DNA of 64,000 nucleotides from Bin75 sp965212135 (lineage in GTDB: Bacteria > Nitrospirota > Nitrospiria > Nitrospirales > UBA8639): the NCBI GenBank assembly GCA_965212135.1, contig OZ243044.1, positions 2,068,206 to 2,132,205 on the forward strand, given 5' to 3'. Below the pieces are notes generated by a model. The model did not search any database and had not been told where the DNA came from. It saw only the letters and a program-made list of their open reading frames with translations. The position numbers were made by a program, and so were the translations under genes. This document shows positions 17,064 to 25,565 of this stretch, one piece after another. Each line of letters begins with the position of its first letter. The stretch's first letter is position 1.

Positions 17064-18922
17064 GGCAATTCCTGCAGGACGTCCCGCCGCATCAGGTCCA
17101 TGGCCTGGTCCGCGATGCGGGCCAGCTCCGGATGCCTCGCTTTTAATCCGTGGATTTGCGAAAGATATTCCAGCGTTCTGGCCAGCAGCCGGTACACGTC
17201 CCCTTCCGCCATGGCGGTGGAGTGAATCAGGTCCTTCCAGGGCATGGCGGAGTTGGCGATCCACAATTCCGTCACGGACGCGACGTCCAACCGCAAGAGC
17301 GGCGGGGCTTCATGGGCGGCCAGCGAGTCGGCGACCTTCCTGACCTGTCCGAGGACCGACGCGAGGGACGGGTTGCGGCGGCGAAACGCCACCGGACGGT
17401 CATCGTCGTGCGCGATGCCGGCCAGCACGCCGGTCAGGAACGACGGCTCAATCCTGTCAAACGCCCCCATTCTGATTAACTCCGTAATGAGCAGCGAATG
17501 ATTGATGCGAATCAAGCGCGCCCATTCACCGTCGGCGGTCAGCCGGCACGCGGGCGTCAGGTAGCCGAACTGCTGCAGGACTTCGATATGCTGCCGGAAA
17601 CGGTGCCAGAGATCGGTGCGCAGGGCGTGAATGGTTTTGGTGAGCCGTTGATGGTCCTGGCGCAGCCGCAGCGCCTGCGGATGATCTTTCTGGCAGGCGG
17701 GACGGGACGGGCACGTCGGACAGGGAAATTCGTCGCTCAGCGTTTCCGCCAGCAGCGGGTTTTCGGCCGCGTCCCGCTCCACTCGAATAGGCAGGCGCCG
17801 TAATCGGGCGGGAAGATTTTCCAGTGTTTCGCTCGCGCGCGTCAGGCTGCGGGAGGTGCTCCACGGAAATTTGCGGGTTTCCGCAACGTCAATGACCTCG
17901 TCAAGTACGGCGGTGACCGCACTGGCGGGATATTCCACGATGCGCCCGTGACTGCGAACCACGGTCAGCATGGCCTGGCCGTGGCCGCGGCTGTGGTATT
18001 GACGCAGAACCACCGCGCGGGTTTTGGACAGTTCAATCAGGCGGCCCGGCGTGAGAAAAGGCAGTTGTGCGAAGACTTCCGGCGATTCGCGCCGCGTGTG
18101 CGGGCGGGCGCGCGAAGAGCGGCGTTTTTTCGCCAGGCCGAACGACTGCCACAGGCTGATCCAGTCGGCGCATTCCCGCTGGCCGTAGTCCTTCAGTTGC
18201 GCTTCGGCGGCGTCCAGTTTTGTTTCGTAGGCGTCGGCGCGTTGATTGAGTTGAAATTGCGCAAAGCTCTTTTCCAGAATGGGCTGAATGTGATCAATCG
18301 TATGCGCTTTCAGAAGATTCAGCACCATGGGATAGGAAATAACAAATTGACTGTCAATCGGTTCCGGGGTGCTCGTGAGTCCGGCGGCGATATGGCCGAT
18401 GTTGATATACGGCGACGGCGTGACCACCACGAAGCCCACGTAATCTTTGCCACGCCTTCCGCCGCGACCGGCGAGCTGCTGAATTTCGCTCACGCTCAAT
18501 TCCGCAAAGTCGCGGCTCTTGCGGACGTTTGATTGGGTCACGACGACGGTTCGGGCGGGAAAATCCACCCCGGCGGCCAGGGTGGTGGTCGCGAAGACGG
18601 CGTCCAGACAGCCTTGGCGCATGAGTTCTTCAATGGCGATTTTCCAGGACGGCAGATGGCCGGCATGGTGCGCGGCCACCCCGTAGGCTTGCACCGTGGG
18701 AATCAGGGGGTGGTTGGCGATACTGGGATACTCGGCGATCATCCGGTCCAGCACGGTTGTGATGGCCGCCGACCGCCGGGCCGGAATGGGGATGCGTCGG
18801 TGCGCAAAGCAGTCAATGGCTTCGTCGCAGGCTCGCCGGGAGGTCAAAAAGACAATCGCCGGGGTCAGATTCCGGTGACGAAGGGTCTCGAGCAGGTCAA
18901 CTGGGTGAATGGCGGGCGGCAT
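17060..18922 (-). CDS. Ski2/Mtr4-like helicase, C-terminal (RecA2 to DSHCT) half
   Basis: 620-residue protein that begins exactly where a RecA2 domain should begin: motif IV as PAIVFLTSRRACDEAID (21-37), the Ski2-type VAAHHAGHLP, motif V ATTTLAAGVDFPARTVV (111-127), and motif VI QLAGRGGRRG (149-158). A helical region follows with a cysteine cluster (FPCPTCPSRPAC) that may bind metal. The C-terminus resembles the DSHCT domain (ELWIANSAMPWKDLI...MAEGDVYRLL...LSQIHGL). It has no P-loop; that lies in the downstream gene at 15871-16950. The ATG at 18922 gives a start directly before the domain. The likely joint role is RNA unwinding or turnover. Confidence 0.88.
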   Translation of the reverse strand: MPPAIHPVDLLETLRHRNLTPAIVFLTSRRACDEAIDCFAHRRIPIPARRSAAITTVLDRMIAEYPSIANHPLIPTVQAYGVAAHHAGHLPSWKIAIEELMRQGCLDAVFATTTLAAGVDFPARTVVVTQSNVRKSRDFAELSVSEIQQLAGRGGRRGKDYVGFVVVTPSPYINIGHIAAGLTSTPEPIDSQFVISYPMVLNLLKAHTIDHIQPILEKSFAQFQLNQRADAYETKLDAAEAQLKDYGQRECADWISLWQSFGLAKKRRSSRARPHTRRESPEVFAQLPFLTPGRLIELSKTRAVVLRQYHSRGHGQAMLTVVRSHGRIVEYPASAVTAVLDEVIDVAETRKFPWSTSRSLTRASETLENLPARLRRLPIRVERDAAENPLLAETLSDEFPCPTCPSRPACQKDHPQALRLRQDHQRLTKTIHALRTDLWHRFRQHIEVLQQFGYLTPACRLTADGEWARLIRINHSLLITELIRMGAFDRIEPSFLTGVLAGIAHDDDRPVAFRRRNPSLASVLGQVRKVADSLAAHEAPPLLRLDVASVTELWIANSAMPWKDLIHSTAMAEGDVYRLLARTLEYLSQIHGLKARHPELARIADQAMDLMRRDVLQELP

Positions 18923-19002
18923 GAATGACACGCATTGTAGCAAGATCGCGCGGGCGGCACAAAGGCAGGCGCGCGTGCGCGGCGGAACGCGCCGGTTCGC
19001 AT

Positions 19003-19032
19003 TTGACACGTTTTTTGACGCGGTGTTAGCGT
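19003..19032 (+). promoter_or_regulatory. Candidate promoter upstream of the MFS gene
   Basis: A perfect -35 box TTGACA at 19003-19008 is followed after 18 bases by TAGCGT (19027-19032), a weak -10 box. It lies about 140 bases before the transporter ATG, in the divergent region between the helicase operon and the transporter. Confidence 0.35.
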
Positions 19033-19170
19033 GCCGGGCGTTGCGCCGCAGGGGAACCGGGGAACGGAAGAGGCGTTGGCCGTCGTTCCGCGACCGCCCG
19101 CGGCGTCCCCGTCGCGTGTTCCCGCTCGTCTATTGTCCGCGCGCCGCCGCGTTTTGCACAAGAGGAACGA

Positions 19171-20358
19171 ATGACCGTCAACCCGATGTTTGTCCTGCTG
19201 TGCGGCGTCGGGTTTTGCGGCTTTGCCAGCTATAACGTGGTTCGCATGCCGGCCCTGGCGCCGTTTGCCGAAGCCCTGGGCGCGGGGCCGGTGGCGGTGG
19301 GGTTCATTGTCGCCGCGTCAACCATGACGGGCGTGTTTCTCAAACTTCCGGTTGGCGCGCTGTCCGACGTGGTCAACCGGTCGCACGTCATGCTGATTGG
19401 CGTCGTCGCCTTTGCGTTGCCCCCCTTTATCTATCCCATGGTGCAGACGCTGGAGGCGCTCACGCTGTTGCGGGTCGTCCATGGCGTGGCGACGGCCGTC
19501 TTTATGCCGTTGGCCCTCGCCACGGTCGCGGCGATGTATCCCGCGTCGCGGGGCGCGGCCTTGGGATGGTACACCGCGGCCGTGCAGGGCGGGGCGCTGT
19601 TGGGTCCGATGCTGGGCGGGGCGCTGGTCGAGACGGTCGGCTATACGGAAACGTTTCTCACGAGCGGGGGATTCGGGCTTGCCGCGCTCGCGCTGTATCT
19701 GGTGTTGTGGCGGCGCGCGCCCGCTCCGTCGGTCTCGACGGGGGAGGCGCGCGCCGTCGCGGCGAACGTGGTGCGGGGATTGCGGATGGTGTTGGGGCAT
19801 GCGCAGATGGTGGTGACGAGTGTGGCCGAAGCCGTCAAGATGGTGGCGAACGGGGCGCTGATGGCGTTTCTGCCGTTGTACGGGCTGTCCATCGGGTTGA
19901 GTTTGGCGGAAGGCGGGCTGTTGTTCGGGATACAGGGACTCACGTCGTTTGTCTCCAGGCCGGTGATGGGATGGGTTTCGGACCGGGTCGGACGACGGCC
20001 GTTGATCGCCGCGGGGTTGCTCATTGGCGGGGCCGCCGTCATGGCCATTCCCCAAACCGTCCACGTGGGCTGGTTGTTCCTGTGCGCGGCGACGGTCGGC
20101 TTTGGCGAAGCCGTGATCACGTCGTCATCCGCCGCGCTGATCGCCGATTTGGGAGACGCCCGCACCATCGGCGCGGGCATGGGACTGCGCGGCACCATCA
20201 TGGATATCGGTCATGCCGGCGGACCGGTGGCGGCGGGTGTGCTTGTGGCGGTCATCGGCTATACTGGCGCCTTCACCATTATCGGAGGCCTCCAATGGCT
20301 TGCGGCGGTCGGGTTCTGGGCGCTGACCGGCCGGCGACCGGTCGCGCAACCGGGCTGA
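19171..20358 (+). CDS. MFS transporter
   Basis: 395-residue inner-membrane protein with about twelve hydrophobic helices. Motif A of the major facilitator superfamily appears twice, once per six-helix half: GALSDVVNRSHVMLIG (about residues 68-83) and GWVSDRVGRRPLIAAG (about 268-283). AAGAGGAA stands before the ATG at 19171. The C-terminal half contains GMGLRGTIMDIGHAGGP, common in drug-efflux-like members. Substrate and direction cannot be read from the sequence. It is followed by a short membrane peptide and ribE on the same strand. Confidence 0.88.
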   Translation: MTVNPMFVLLCGVGFCGFASYNVVRMPALAPFAEALGAGPVAVGFIVAASTMTGVFLKLPVGALSDVVNRSHVMLIGVVAFALPPFIYPMVQTLEALTLLRVVHGVATAVFMPLALATVAAMYPASRGAALGWYTAAVQGGALLGPMLGGALVETVGYTETFLTSGGFGLAALALYLVLWRRAPAPSVSTGEARAVAANVVRGLRMVLGHAQMVVTSVAEAVKMVANGALMAFLPLYGLSIGLSLAEGGLLFGIQGLTSFVSRPVMGWVSDRVGRRPLIAAGLLIGGAAVMAIPQTVHVGWLFLCAATVGFGEAVITSSSAALIADLGDARTIGAGMGLRGTIMDIGHAGGPVAAGVLVAVIGYTGAFTIIGGLQWLAAVGFWALTGRRPVAQPG

Positions 20359-20395
20359 CGCCGCCGGCGGGGGACGGCACAAAGGAGAGCGGCGC

Positions 20396-20533
20396 ATGGA
20401 CGCGGGTATGACAACGAGTGACGTCGTCATCGGGGTGCTGGCCGCGGCGGGAGTGGTCGTGCTGGTCGCGGTCTTTCTGGTTGTGTGTCGCATGGTGTTT
20501 TTCGGCGACGGGAAGGACAAGCCGGATGTTTAG
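20396..20533 (+). CDS. 45-residue single-pass membrane peptide
   Basis: Small protein with a strong Shine-Dalgarno (AAAGGAGAG) 6-7 bases before the ATG at 20396. One hydrophobic helix (about residues 10-31, Val/Ala/Leu rich) is followed by a short charged tail GDGKDKPDV. Its last eight bases overlap the ribE ATG at 20526, so translation is probably coupled to ribE. I do not recognise a family. Confidence 0.65.
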   Translation: MDAGMTTSDVVIGVLAAAGVVVLVAVFLVVCRMVFFGDGKDKPDV

Positions 20534-21182
20534 CGGCCTTGTCGAAGAAATGGGCGTGATCCAGTCCCTGACGCGGGGGCCGGCGGGTGCGCGCCTGTCC
20601 ATTTTGGCGCGGGTCGTTCTCAAGGATCTGCGGCTCGGTGACAGCGTGAGCGTGTCCGGGGCCTGTTTGACGGTCGCCGACGTCGGCGAGACGGATTTTT
20701 CGGTTGACGTGTCAACGGAAACCCTGAACGTCACCACGCTGGGCGCGCTCACGGCGGGCGCCGCAGTCAACCTGGAACGGGCCTTGATGGTAAACGAGCG
20801 TCTCGGGGGGCATCTTGTGACGGGGCACGTTGATGGAACGGGCATCCTGCGTGAGCGCGCCCGGCAGGGCAATACCGTGCTGCTGACGTTCGACGCGCCG
20901 GAATCCGTTCTGCCCTACTGCGTTCACAAAGGCTCGCTGACGGTGGACGGCGTGAGTTTGACGATTAACGCGGTGTCGGAGCGGCGCGTGTCCGTGGCGG
21001 TGATTCCCCATACGGCCGGGGTCACCACGCTTGGAACCGTCCGGACCGGCGACGCCGTCAATCTGGAGTCGGACCTGATCGGGAAATACGTCGAGCGGTT
21101 GCTTCGGCACAGCGGCAGGCTGCCGGAATCACCGGCGCCGGCCATTGACCGCGACTATCTGCGGACACGCGGGCTGCTCTGA
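20526..21182 (+). CDS. ribE: Riboflavin synthase, alpha chain
   Basis: Dismutates two 6,7-dimethyl-8-ribityllumazine molecules to riboflavin. The two internally related lumazine-binding barrels are visible. The first starts MFSGLVEEMGVIQ with SVSGACLTV and LGGHLVTGHVDGTG; the second has KGSLTVDGVSLTINAV and VNLESDLIGKYVERLL. At 218 residues it is the normal length. The ATG at 20526 lies inside the end of the 45-residue peptide gene and is preceded by GGAAGGA. No FMN riboswitch was seen upstream. Confidence 0.96.
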   Translation: MFSGLVEEMGVIQSLTRGPAGARLSILARVVLKDLRLGDSVSVSGACLTVADVGETDFSVDVSTETLNVTTLGALTAGAAVNLERALMVNERLGGHLVTGHVDGTGILRERARQGNTVLLTFDAPESVLPYCVHKGSLTVDGVSLTINAVSERRVSVAVIPHTAGVTTLGTVRTGDAVNLESDLIGKYVERLLRHSGRLPESPAPAIDRDYLRTRGLL

Positions 21183-21193
21183 CGCCGGTCCCG

Positions 21194-21958
21194 TCATGCG
21201 CGCCGCGCCGGTCCGTGCCGCTCTCGAAGGGTGCGGTACACGTATTCGGCAAGCGGTTCCAGATTGCGGACGTCCGCCTCGTTGTACGCGCACAAGGTCT
21301 CGCCCGCCCGTTCGTCTCCGGCCTGCCAGGCGTTCCACAGATTGACGGCGTCCCATCCGTCCAGGCCTTGCACGTCCGTTGACCGGGTCAGGCCGAGTTC
21401 GGCTTCAATCCGTTTCAGCCCGCCCCGCAGCCCCAGGCGTCTGGCGGCGAAGCACAGATCGAAATGCGCGTGGGTGAGTTTCAGGCGCGGGTAGCTCGCG
21501 CACAGATACGGCAGATCAAAGCCCGACCCGAAAAACGTCACAATCAGGTCATAGTTCGACAATTCCTCTTGCAGGCGTTCCTCGGTCAGGTTGTGATGCC
21601 GAATCAGCGTGGTCATCGTGCGACGGCCGTACAACCCCACAAGGGTGACGTCGCCGTGTCCGATGGGCCGGCCGTTGGTTTCAATATCCAGAAACACGGT
21701 TCGCGCGCGAAAGGCTTCAAAGAACCGCCAATGCTCGTGCGCCTTGAACCGCCCGGCCACGCGCCGCCAGCGGGCGTGCCGGAAATCGTCCCACGTGTCT
21801 TGCACCGCGCGATCATAGAGCGCCTTGCGCGCGGGACCGATCGTCGGGACGGTGGCGGCGGCGAGAAAATGCCGCCAGTGAGTCAGGCCGCGATCCCACA
21901 GGCCCCGTTCCGTGGCGGCTCCGATGCCGTTGAGAAAAATAAATGAGTGTTCCAGCAT
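21194..21958 (-). CDS. YprB-like RNase H-fold exonuclease
   Basis: 254-residue protein with the RNase_H_2/YprB-type DEDD nuclease pattern. Motif I is FLDIETNGRP (near residue 90), motif II is VTFFGSGFDLPYL (near 139), and motif III is CAYNEADVRNLEPL (near 225). The N-terminal 85 residues carry the usual family segment with HSFIFLNGIGAATERGLW. Family members are predicted 3'-5' exonucleases; the biological substrate is unknown. It is convergent with ribE and divergent from the cluster that starts near 22137. Confidence 0.85.
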   Translation of the reverse strand: MLEHSFIFLNGIGAATERGLWDRGLTHWRHFLAAATVPTIGPARKALYDRAVQDTWDDFRHARWRRVAGRFKAHEHWRFFEAFRARTVFLDIETNGRPIGHGDVTLVGLYGRRTMTTLIRHHNLTEERLQEELSNYDLIVTFFGSGFDLPYLCASYPRLKLTHAHFDLCFAARRLGLRGGLKRIEAELGLTRSTDVQGLDGWDAVNLWNAWQAGDERAGETLCAYNEADVRNLEPLAEYVYRTLRERHGPARRA

Positions 21959-22017
21959 GTCCGGTCGGCGGCGGCGTTCACTGTTCCGATGGAATCACGA
22001 AACCGTGTGCCTCCGTG

Positions 22018-22046
22018 TTGCGCTTCGCCCGTGAATGCGGCATGAT
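22018..22046 (+). promoter_or_regulatory. Candidate promoter of the ExbB/VWA cluster
   Basis: TTGCGC at 22018-22023 and CATGAT at 22041-22046 are 17 bases apart, the same arrangement as at 12638-12666. It would give a leader of about 85 bases before the ATG at 22137. No other promoter-like sequence is obvious inside the following cluster, where genes overlap or nearly touch. Confidence 0.4.
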
Positions 22047-22136
22047 CCCGGCGGGAAGGCGGCGCGGTCTCCGTGCGCGAAGGTCCGGTGCCCGCCGCCA
22101 CTGGACGAACGGCTCGTGAATTTGTACGATGGCTGT

Positions 22137-22754
22137 ATGAGGGATTCCCGCACGGCACGTCAAGGCATGGCAAGGGGCCGCACGCTCCCGACGGCCTGCA
22201 TGGCGGCATCGCTGCTCATCGCCGCCGCGGCGTACGCCGAAGAACCCGCGGACACGGACTGCCGGCCCGACGCCGTTCACGTTGACCTTGAAGGAACATT
22301 GCTCACGCGGGACGAAAAAATCGCCCTGCTGGACAAGGCGTTGCACGATTCGCTGGCCAGGTTCGAGCAATGCCGGCGTGAAGGCGCGGCGGGCTTGAGC
22401 CAACAACAGGGCGCGGCGGGCGGCGGCGGAGGAAACGGCGCCGGCGGGGACGGCGCCGCCGGGACTTCCATGGAATCAACCGCGGCGTCGGATGTCCGTG
22501 GCACGGAGGCTCCCGTATCCGGCGCGACGAGAGACGGCGCGACAACGGCCGACGCGACGCGGCCGGCGGAGCCGTCTTCGGTTCCTTCAAGCGCTGGCGT
22601 GGTTCCCTCGGACATTCCGCATCCGAACAACGACAGCGTGCTTGAAGCGCAGATTCGCCGGGCGGCGATGGAAGAAACCGACCCGGAGAGGAAAGCCATG
22701 CTCTGGGACGAGTATCGCAAGTACAAGGGCCTGCCCCCGGCCGGTCATGAGTGA
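22137..22754 (+). CDS. Exported protein of unknown function, first gene of the ExbB/VWA cluster
   Basis: 205 residues. A basic N-terminus followed by a hydrophobic segment ending IAAAAYAEE looks like a Sec signal peptide; a start at 22167 (MARGRTL) is also possible. The mature part has a short structured head (DAVHVDLEGTLLTRDEKIA) and a long Gly/Ala/Ser/Thr linker including a run of glycines. The C-terminal motif reads EETDPERKAMLWDEYRKYKGL. I do not recognise a family. It reads into the lipoprotein gene: its stop lies 13 bases before that ATG. Confidence 0.65.
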   Translation: MRDSRTARQGMARGRTLPTACMAASLLIAAAAYAEEPADTDCRPDAVHVDLEGTLLTRDEKIALLDKALHDSLARFEQCRREGAAGLSQQQGAAGGGGGNGAGGDGAAGTSMESTAASDVRGTEAPVSGATRDGATTADATRPAEPSSVPSSAGVVPSDIPHPNNDSVLEAQIRRAAMEETDPERKAMLWDEYRKYKGLPPAGHE

Positions 22755-22767
22755 GAAGGAGACCCCG

Positions 22768-23985
22768 ATGCGAAAGAAAACGCCGAGTGTCATCGTTGTC
22801 GCGGCCGCCGTCATGATGCTGGCCGGCTGTGCCGCCCCGTCGTCCGGGGTGAAGGTCGGCCCGCGGATTGACCCCCCTGAAGGGACGCAGGCAAGCCCCT
22901 ACCTGGGTGTGCGGCTTGACGTCATCGTTCCCGTTTTTGATCCCGGCATCCCGGATGATCCCGATGACTACGCGGAGCAAGGGGTCTGGCCGGAATTGCG
23001 CCGGACCGAGGCGAATCGCTTTGCCCTGTCCCTCAAGAACGAACTCCAGGACACCAACGTGTTCGGCGATATCCATGTGATGCCCACGACCGACGCCACC
23101 GGCGACCTCTACGTCATCGGCGGGATTACGCAGTCAAACGGCGAAGACCTTGAGATTGAAGTTGAAGTCGTTGACATTGCCGGCAACCAGTGGATGAAAC
23201 GCAGTTACGAGCATCGCGTGAGAGAATATTTCTGGGACGACCTGCGCAACAAGGGCCGGGATCCCTACCAGACGGTGTTCAAACAGGTGGCCGAAGACGT
23301 CGCCGACATGATCAGGCGGCATGAGGAACAGGACCTTGCGACCCTGCGCCGGATTACCGAGATCCGGTTTGCCAGGACCTTCTCCGAGGAAGCCTTCTCG
23401 GAGTACATTCAGGAAGAGGACGGGCGCGTCACGCTGACGGCGCTGCCGGACCGGAACGACCCCATGCTGAATCGCACCCGCGCCATTCGTGTCCAGGACG
23501 GGCTGTTCATGGACGGGTTGCAGGCCCACCACGCCGCGTTCGTCCAGCGCACCGACGAGAGTTACGCGGCCTGGCAGGAATATGCCATGGTGGAAGTCAA
23601 GAACAAGCGGGAAGCGGAGCGCGCCGCATTCTGGCAACGCGTCGCTGGCATCGGGTTGAGCGTCCTCGGAGCCGCGGCCGTGTTGGGGGGCGTGATCGCC
23701 GACTCGCCCGGCGGCGACGCGGCCGCGATCGGCGGGCTGGCCTCCGTGGTCGGCGGCATCGTGCTGCTTGAACAGAGTTTCAAGAACAGCGCCGAGGGAG
23801 CCGTCCACGCCGACGCGCTCGTGGAACTGGGGCAGTCGCTCAACGTCGAAGCGGCTCCGCAGTTGGTCGAACTTGAAGGGAAGACCGCCGAACTCACCGG
23901 CGACGCGAACGAGCAGTTCCGGCAATGGCGGACGTTCCTCCGGAAAATCTACGACGAAGAAGGCATCCCGGACACGAAGATCTGA
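22768..23985 (+). CDS. Lipoprotein of the ExbB/VWA cluster
   Basis: 405 residues. It starts MRKKTPSVIVVAAAVMMLAG followed by Cys, a clear lipobox (LAGC), so the mature protein should be lipidated. AAGGAG precedes this ATG, which is better than an in-frame ATG seven codons earlier. An alpha/beta region (about 30-180) with LKNELQDTNVFGDIHVMPTT and LYVIGGITQSNGEDLEIEVE resembles the general layout of envelope lipoproteins that form ring or scaffold domains. A long helical part follows, with a Gly/Ala-rich hydrophobic hairpin near residues 295-335. No family is named with confidence. Confidence 0.75.
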   Translation: MRKKTPSVIVVAAAVMMLAGCAAPSSGVKVGPRIDPPEGTQASPYLGVRLDVIVPVFDPGIPDDPDDYAEQGVWPELRRTEANRFALSLKNELQDTNVFGDIHVMPTTDATGDLYVIGGITQSNGEDLEIEVEVVDIAGNQWMKRSYEHRVREYFWDDLRNKGRDPYQTVFKQVAEDVADMIRRHEEQDLATLRRITEIRFARTFSEEAFSEYIQEEDGRVTLTALPDRNDPMLNRTRAIRVQDGLFMDGLQAHHAAFVQRTDESYAAWQEYAMVEVKNKREAERAAFWQRVAGIGLSVLGAAAVLGGVIADSPGGDAAAIGGLASVVGGIVLLEQSFKNSAEGAVHADALVELGQSLNVEAAPQLVELEGKTAELTGDANEQFRQWRTFLRKIYDEEGIPDTKI

Positions 23986-23990
23986 CCTCG

Positions 23991-25565
23991 GTGAACACGG
24001 GACCGGAATACAGCGCACTGCGGGACCGGATCGCGCATGCCCGCGTCAGCCGGGCCTCCGTTCGGCAGCGCCTCCTGCTGGGCGCCGGGGGAGTGGTCCT
24101 CCTTGCCGCCGTCGGCGGCGGCGGGATCTGGATTGGGTTTCTGCTGGCGCGGGATTCCCCGCCGGAGCCGGCACGGGAATCAGCCGTGTCCCCGGCTCCG
24201 TCGAAACAGTCGGCGCCAGAATCCCGTCGGGTCGAAACAGTCCATGAGCCAGTCGCGAAATCGGTCCCGGAGCCGTCACGGGCCGAGGCGATTCCGCCTC
24301 CGGTCCAACCCGCCAAGGCCGTCGTGCCGAACGGGCAGGAGCGATTTCAGGTCGCATCCCGCGACTCTGAACGCACGGTGGACGACGAACCGGCCGATCC
24401 CCAACGCTCGCCCGCACCCGGAGCGCAAGCCGCGCGCAAGCCGGTCGTTGTCAGCAAAGAGAAGGCTCCGCCGGCCTCCGGAGACGGGGACGTGGCTTCG
24501 ACGATCCGGCTTCAGGACGGCGCGAAACGGGAAGCGGGAGAAGGCCTCCGGGACGCACCGGCCGACTACCGGCGCGCAATCCGGGCGGCACAGGATGCCT
24601 ATGCCGCGGGCGACGCGGAGACCGCCGGGTTCCACCTTGAACAGGCGCGGAATCAGCGGCCAGACGACCCGGAAGTGCAAACATGGGAGATCCGCATCGC
24701 GCGGCTTCCGGAATTGCTGGCCGAACGCCGGAAAGCCGAGAATGCCCGCAAGGCGGGAGATCTTCGCGCGGAGCAGGCGGCCTTGCGGCGAAGCGTCGCA
24801 CTTGATCCCGCCGACGTCGGCGCGGAGTCGCGCATCGGGGCGATTGAAGCGGAATTGCATGAACAGGCGTTCACGCAGGCCATCGCCCGCGGCTGGCGGG
24901 CCGTTGACGGGAAACATCCGGACCGGGCCGGGCAGGCGCTCGCCGAAGCCGAACGCCTGGAACCGCGGCATCCGGAGACCCTGCGGCTCAAAACCCAAAT
25001 CGCCGCGCTCAACCGCATCCAGGCGCGTGACCGGCATCTGGCCGACGCGGAACACGCCGTGGGACGGGACGACTGGACGGCCGCGCTGCATAAGTTTGAA
25101 CAGGCCAAAGCCCTGGCTCCGGCGCACGACGAGGCGGTGCAAGGCGGCACGCTCGCGGCCCGTATCGTTGCCGCGCAGAAGGCCATGGACGATTTCCTGG
25201 CCCGCCCCGAGCGGCTCGGTTCCCCCAACGTCGCCGAGGCGGCGCGCAAGACGCTGCGCGGCGCGGCGCCGCTGACCGCGCACAGCCCCAAGCTCAAAGA
25301 AAGCGGCGCCGCGCTCACGCGCGCCGTTGACGTCTGGCAAACCCCGGTCCCCGTCCGTATCCTGTCGGACAATCAGACCGAGATCGGCATTCGGGGCGTC
25401 GGCACCATCGGGCGCATCGAGGACCGGATCATTGAACTGCTCCCCGGCGCCTACGTCTTCAAGGGCAAGCGCAAGGGCTACCGCTCCAAGCTGGTTGACG
25501 TGGCAGTGCGAAGCAACGGCGGGACGCCGGCGGAAGTTCGGATCATCTGCGATGAACGAAGTTGA
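23991..25565 (+). CDS. Membrane-anchored helical-repeat protein with C-terminal PEGA-like domain
   Basis: 524 residues from a GTG start six bases after the lipoprotein stop. The cytoplasmic N-terminus is short, with a signal-anchor helix at about residues 28-53. A Pro/Ala/Glu-rich linker (55-190) leads to TPR-like helical pairs (about 195-430; AAQDAYAAGDAETAGFHLEQ and similar). The C-terminal strand-rich segment (about 450-524; GAYVFKGKRKGYRS) resembles PEGA domains. It probably spans the periplasm. It overlaps the next gene by 14 bases. A role as a scaffold between the inner membrane and the lipoprotein is inference. Confidence 0.7.
   Translation: MNTGPEYSALRDRIAHARVSRASVRQRLLLGAGGVVLLAAVGGGGIWIGFLLARDSPPEPARESAVSPAPSKQSAPESRRVETVHEPVAKSVPEPSRAEAIPPPVQPAKAVVPNGQERFQVASRDSERTVDDEPADPQRSPAPGAQAARKPVVVSKEKAPPASGDGDVASTIRLQDGAKREAGEGLRDAPADYRRAIRAAQDAYAAGDAETAGFHLEQARNQRPDDPEVQTWEIRIARLPELLAERRKAENARKAGDLRAEQAALRRSVALDPADVGAESRIGAIEAELHEQAFTQAIARGWRAVDGKHPDRAGQALAEAERLEPRHPETLRLKTQIAALNRIQARDRHLADAEHAVGRDDWTAALHKFEQAKALAPAHDEAVQGGTLAARIVAAQKAMDDFLARPERLGSPNVAEAARKTLRGAAPLTAHSPKLKESGAALTRAVDVWQTPVPVRILSDNQTEIGIRGVGTIGRIEDRIIELLPGAYVFKGKRKGYRSKLVDVAVRSNGGTPAEVRIICDERS

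Noticed and set aside
20359..20525. FMN riboswitch before ribE
   Set aside because: The spacing between the MFS stop and the small peptide gene is under 40 bases, too short for an RFN element, and no RFN consensus is present.
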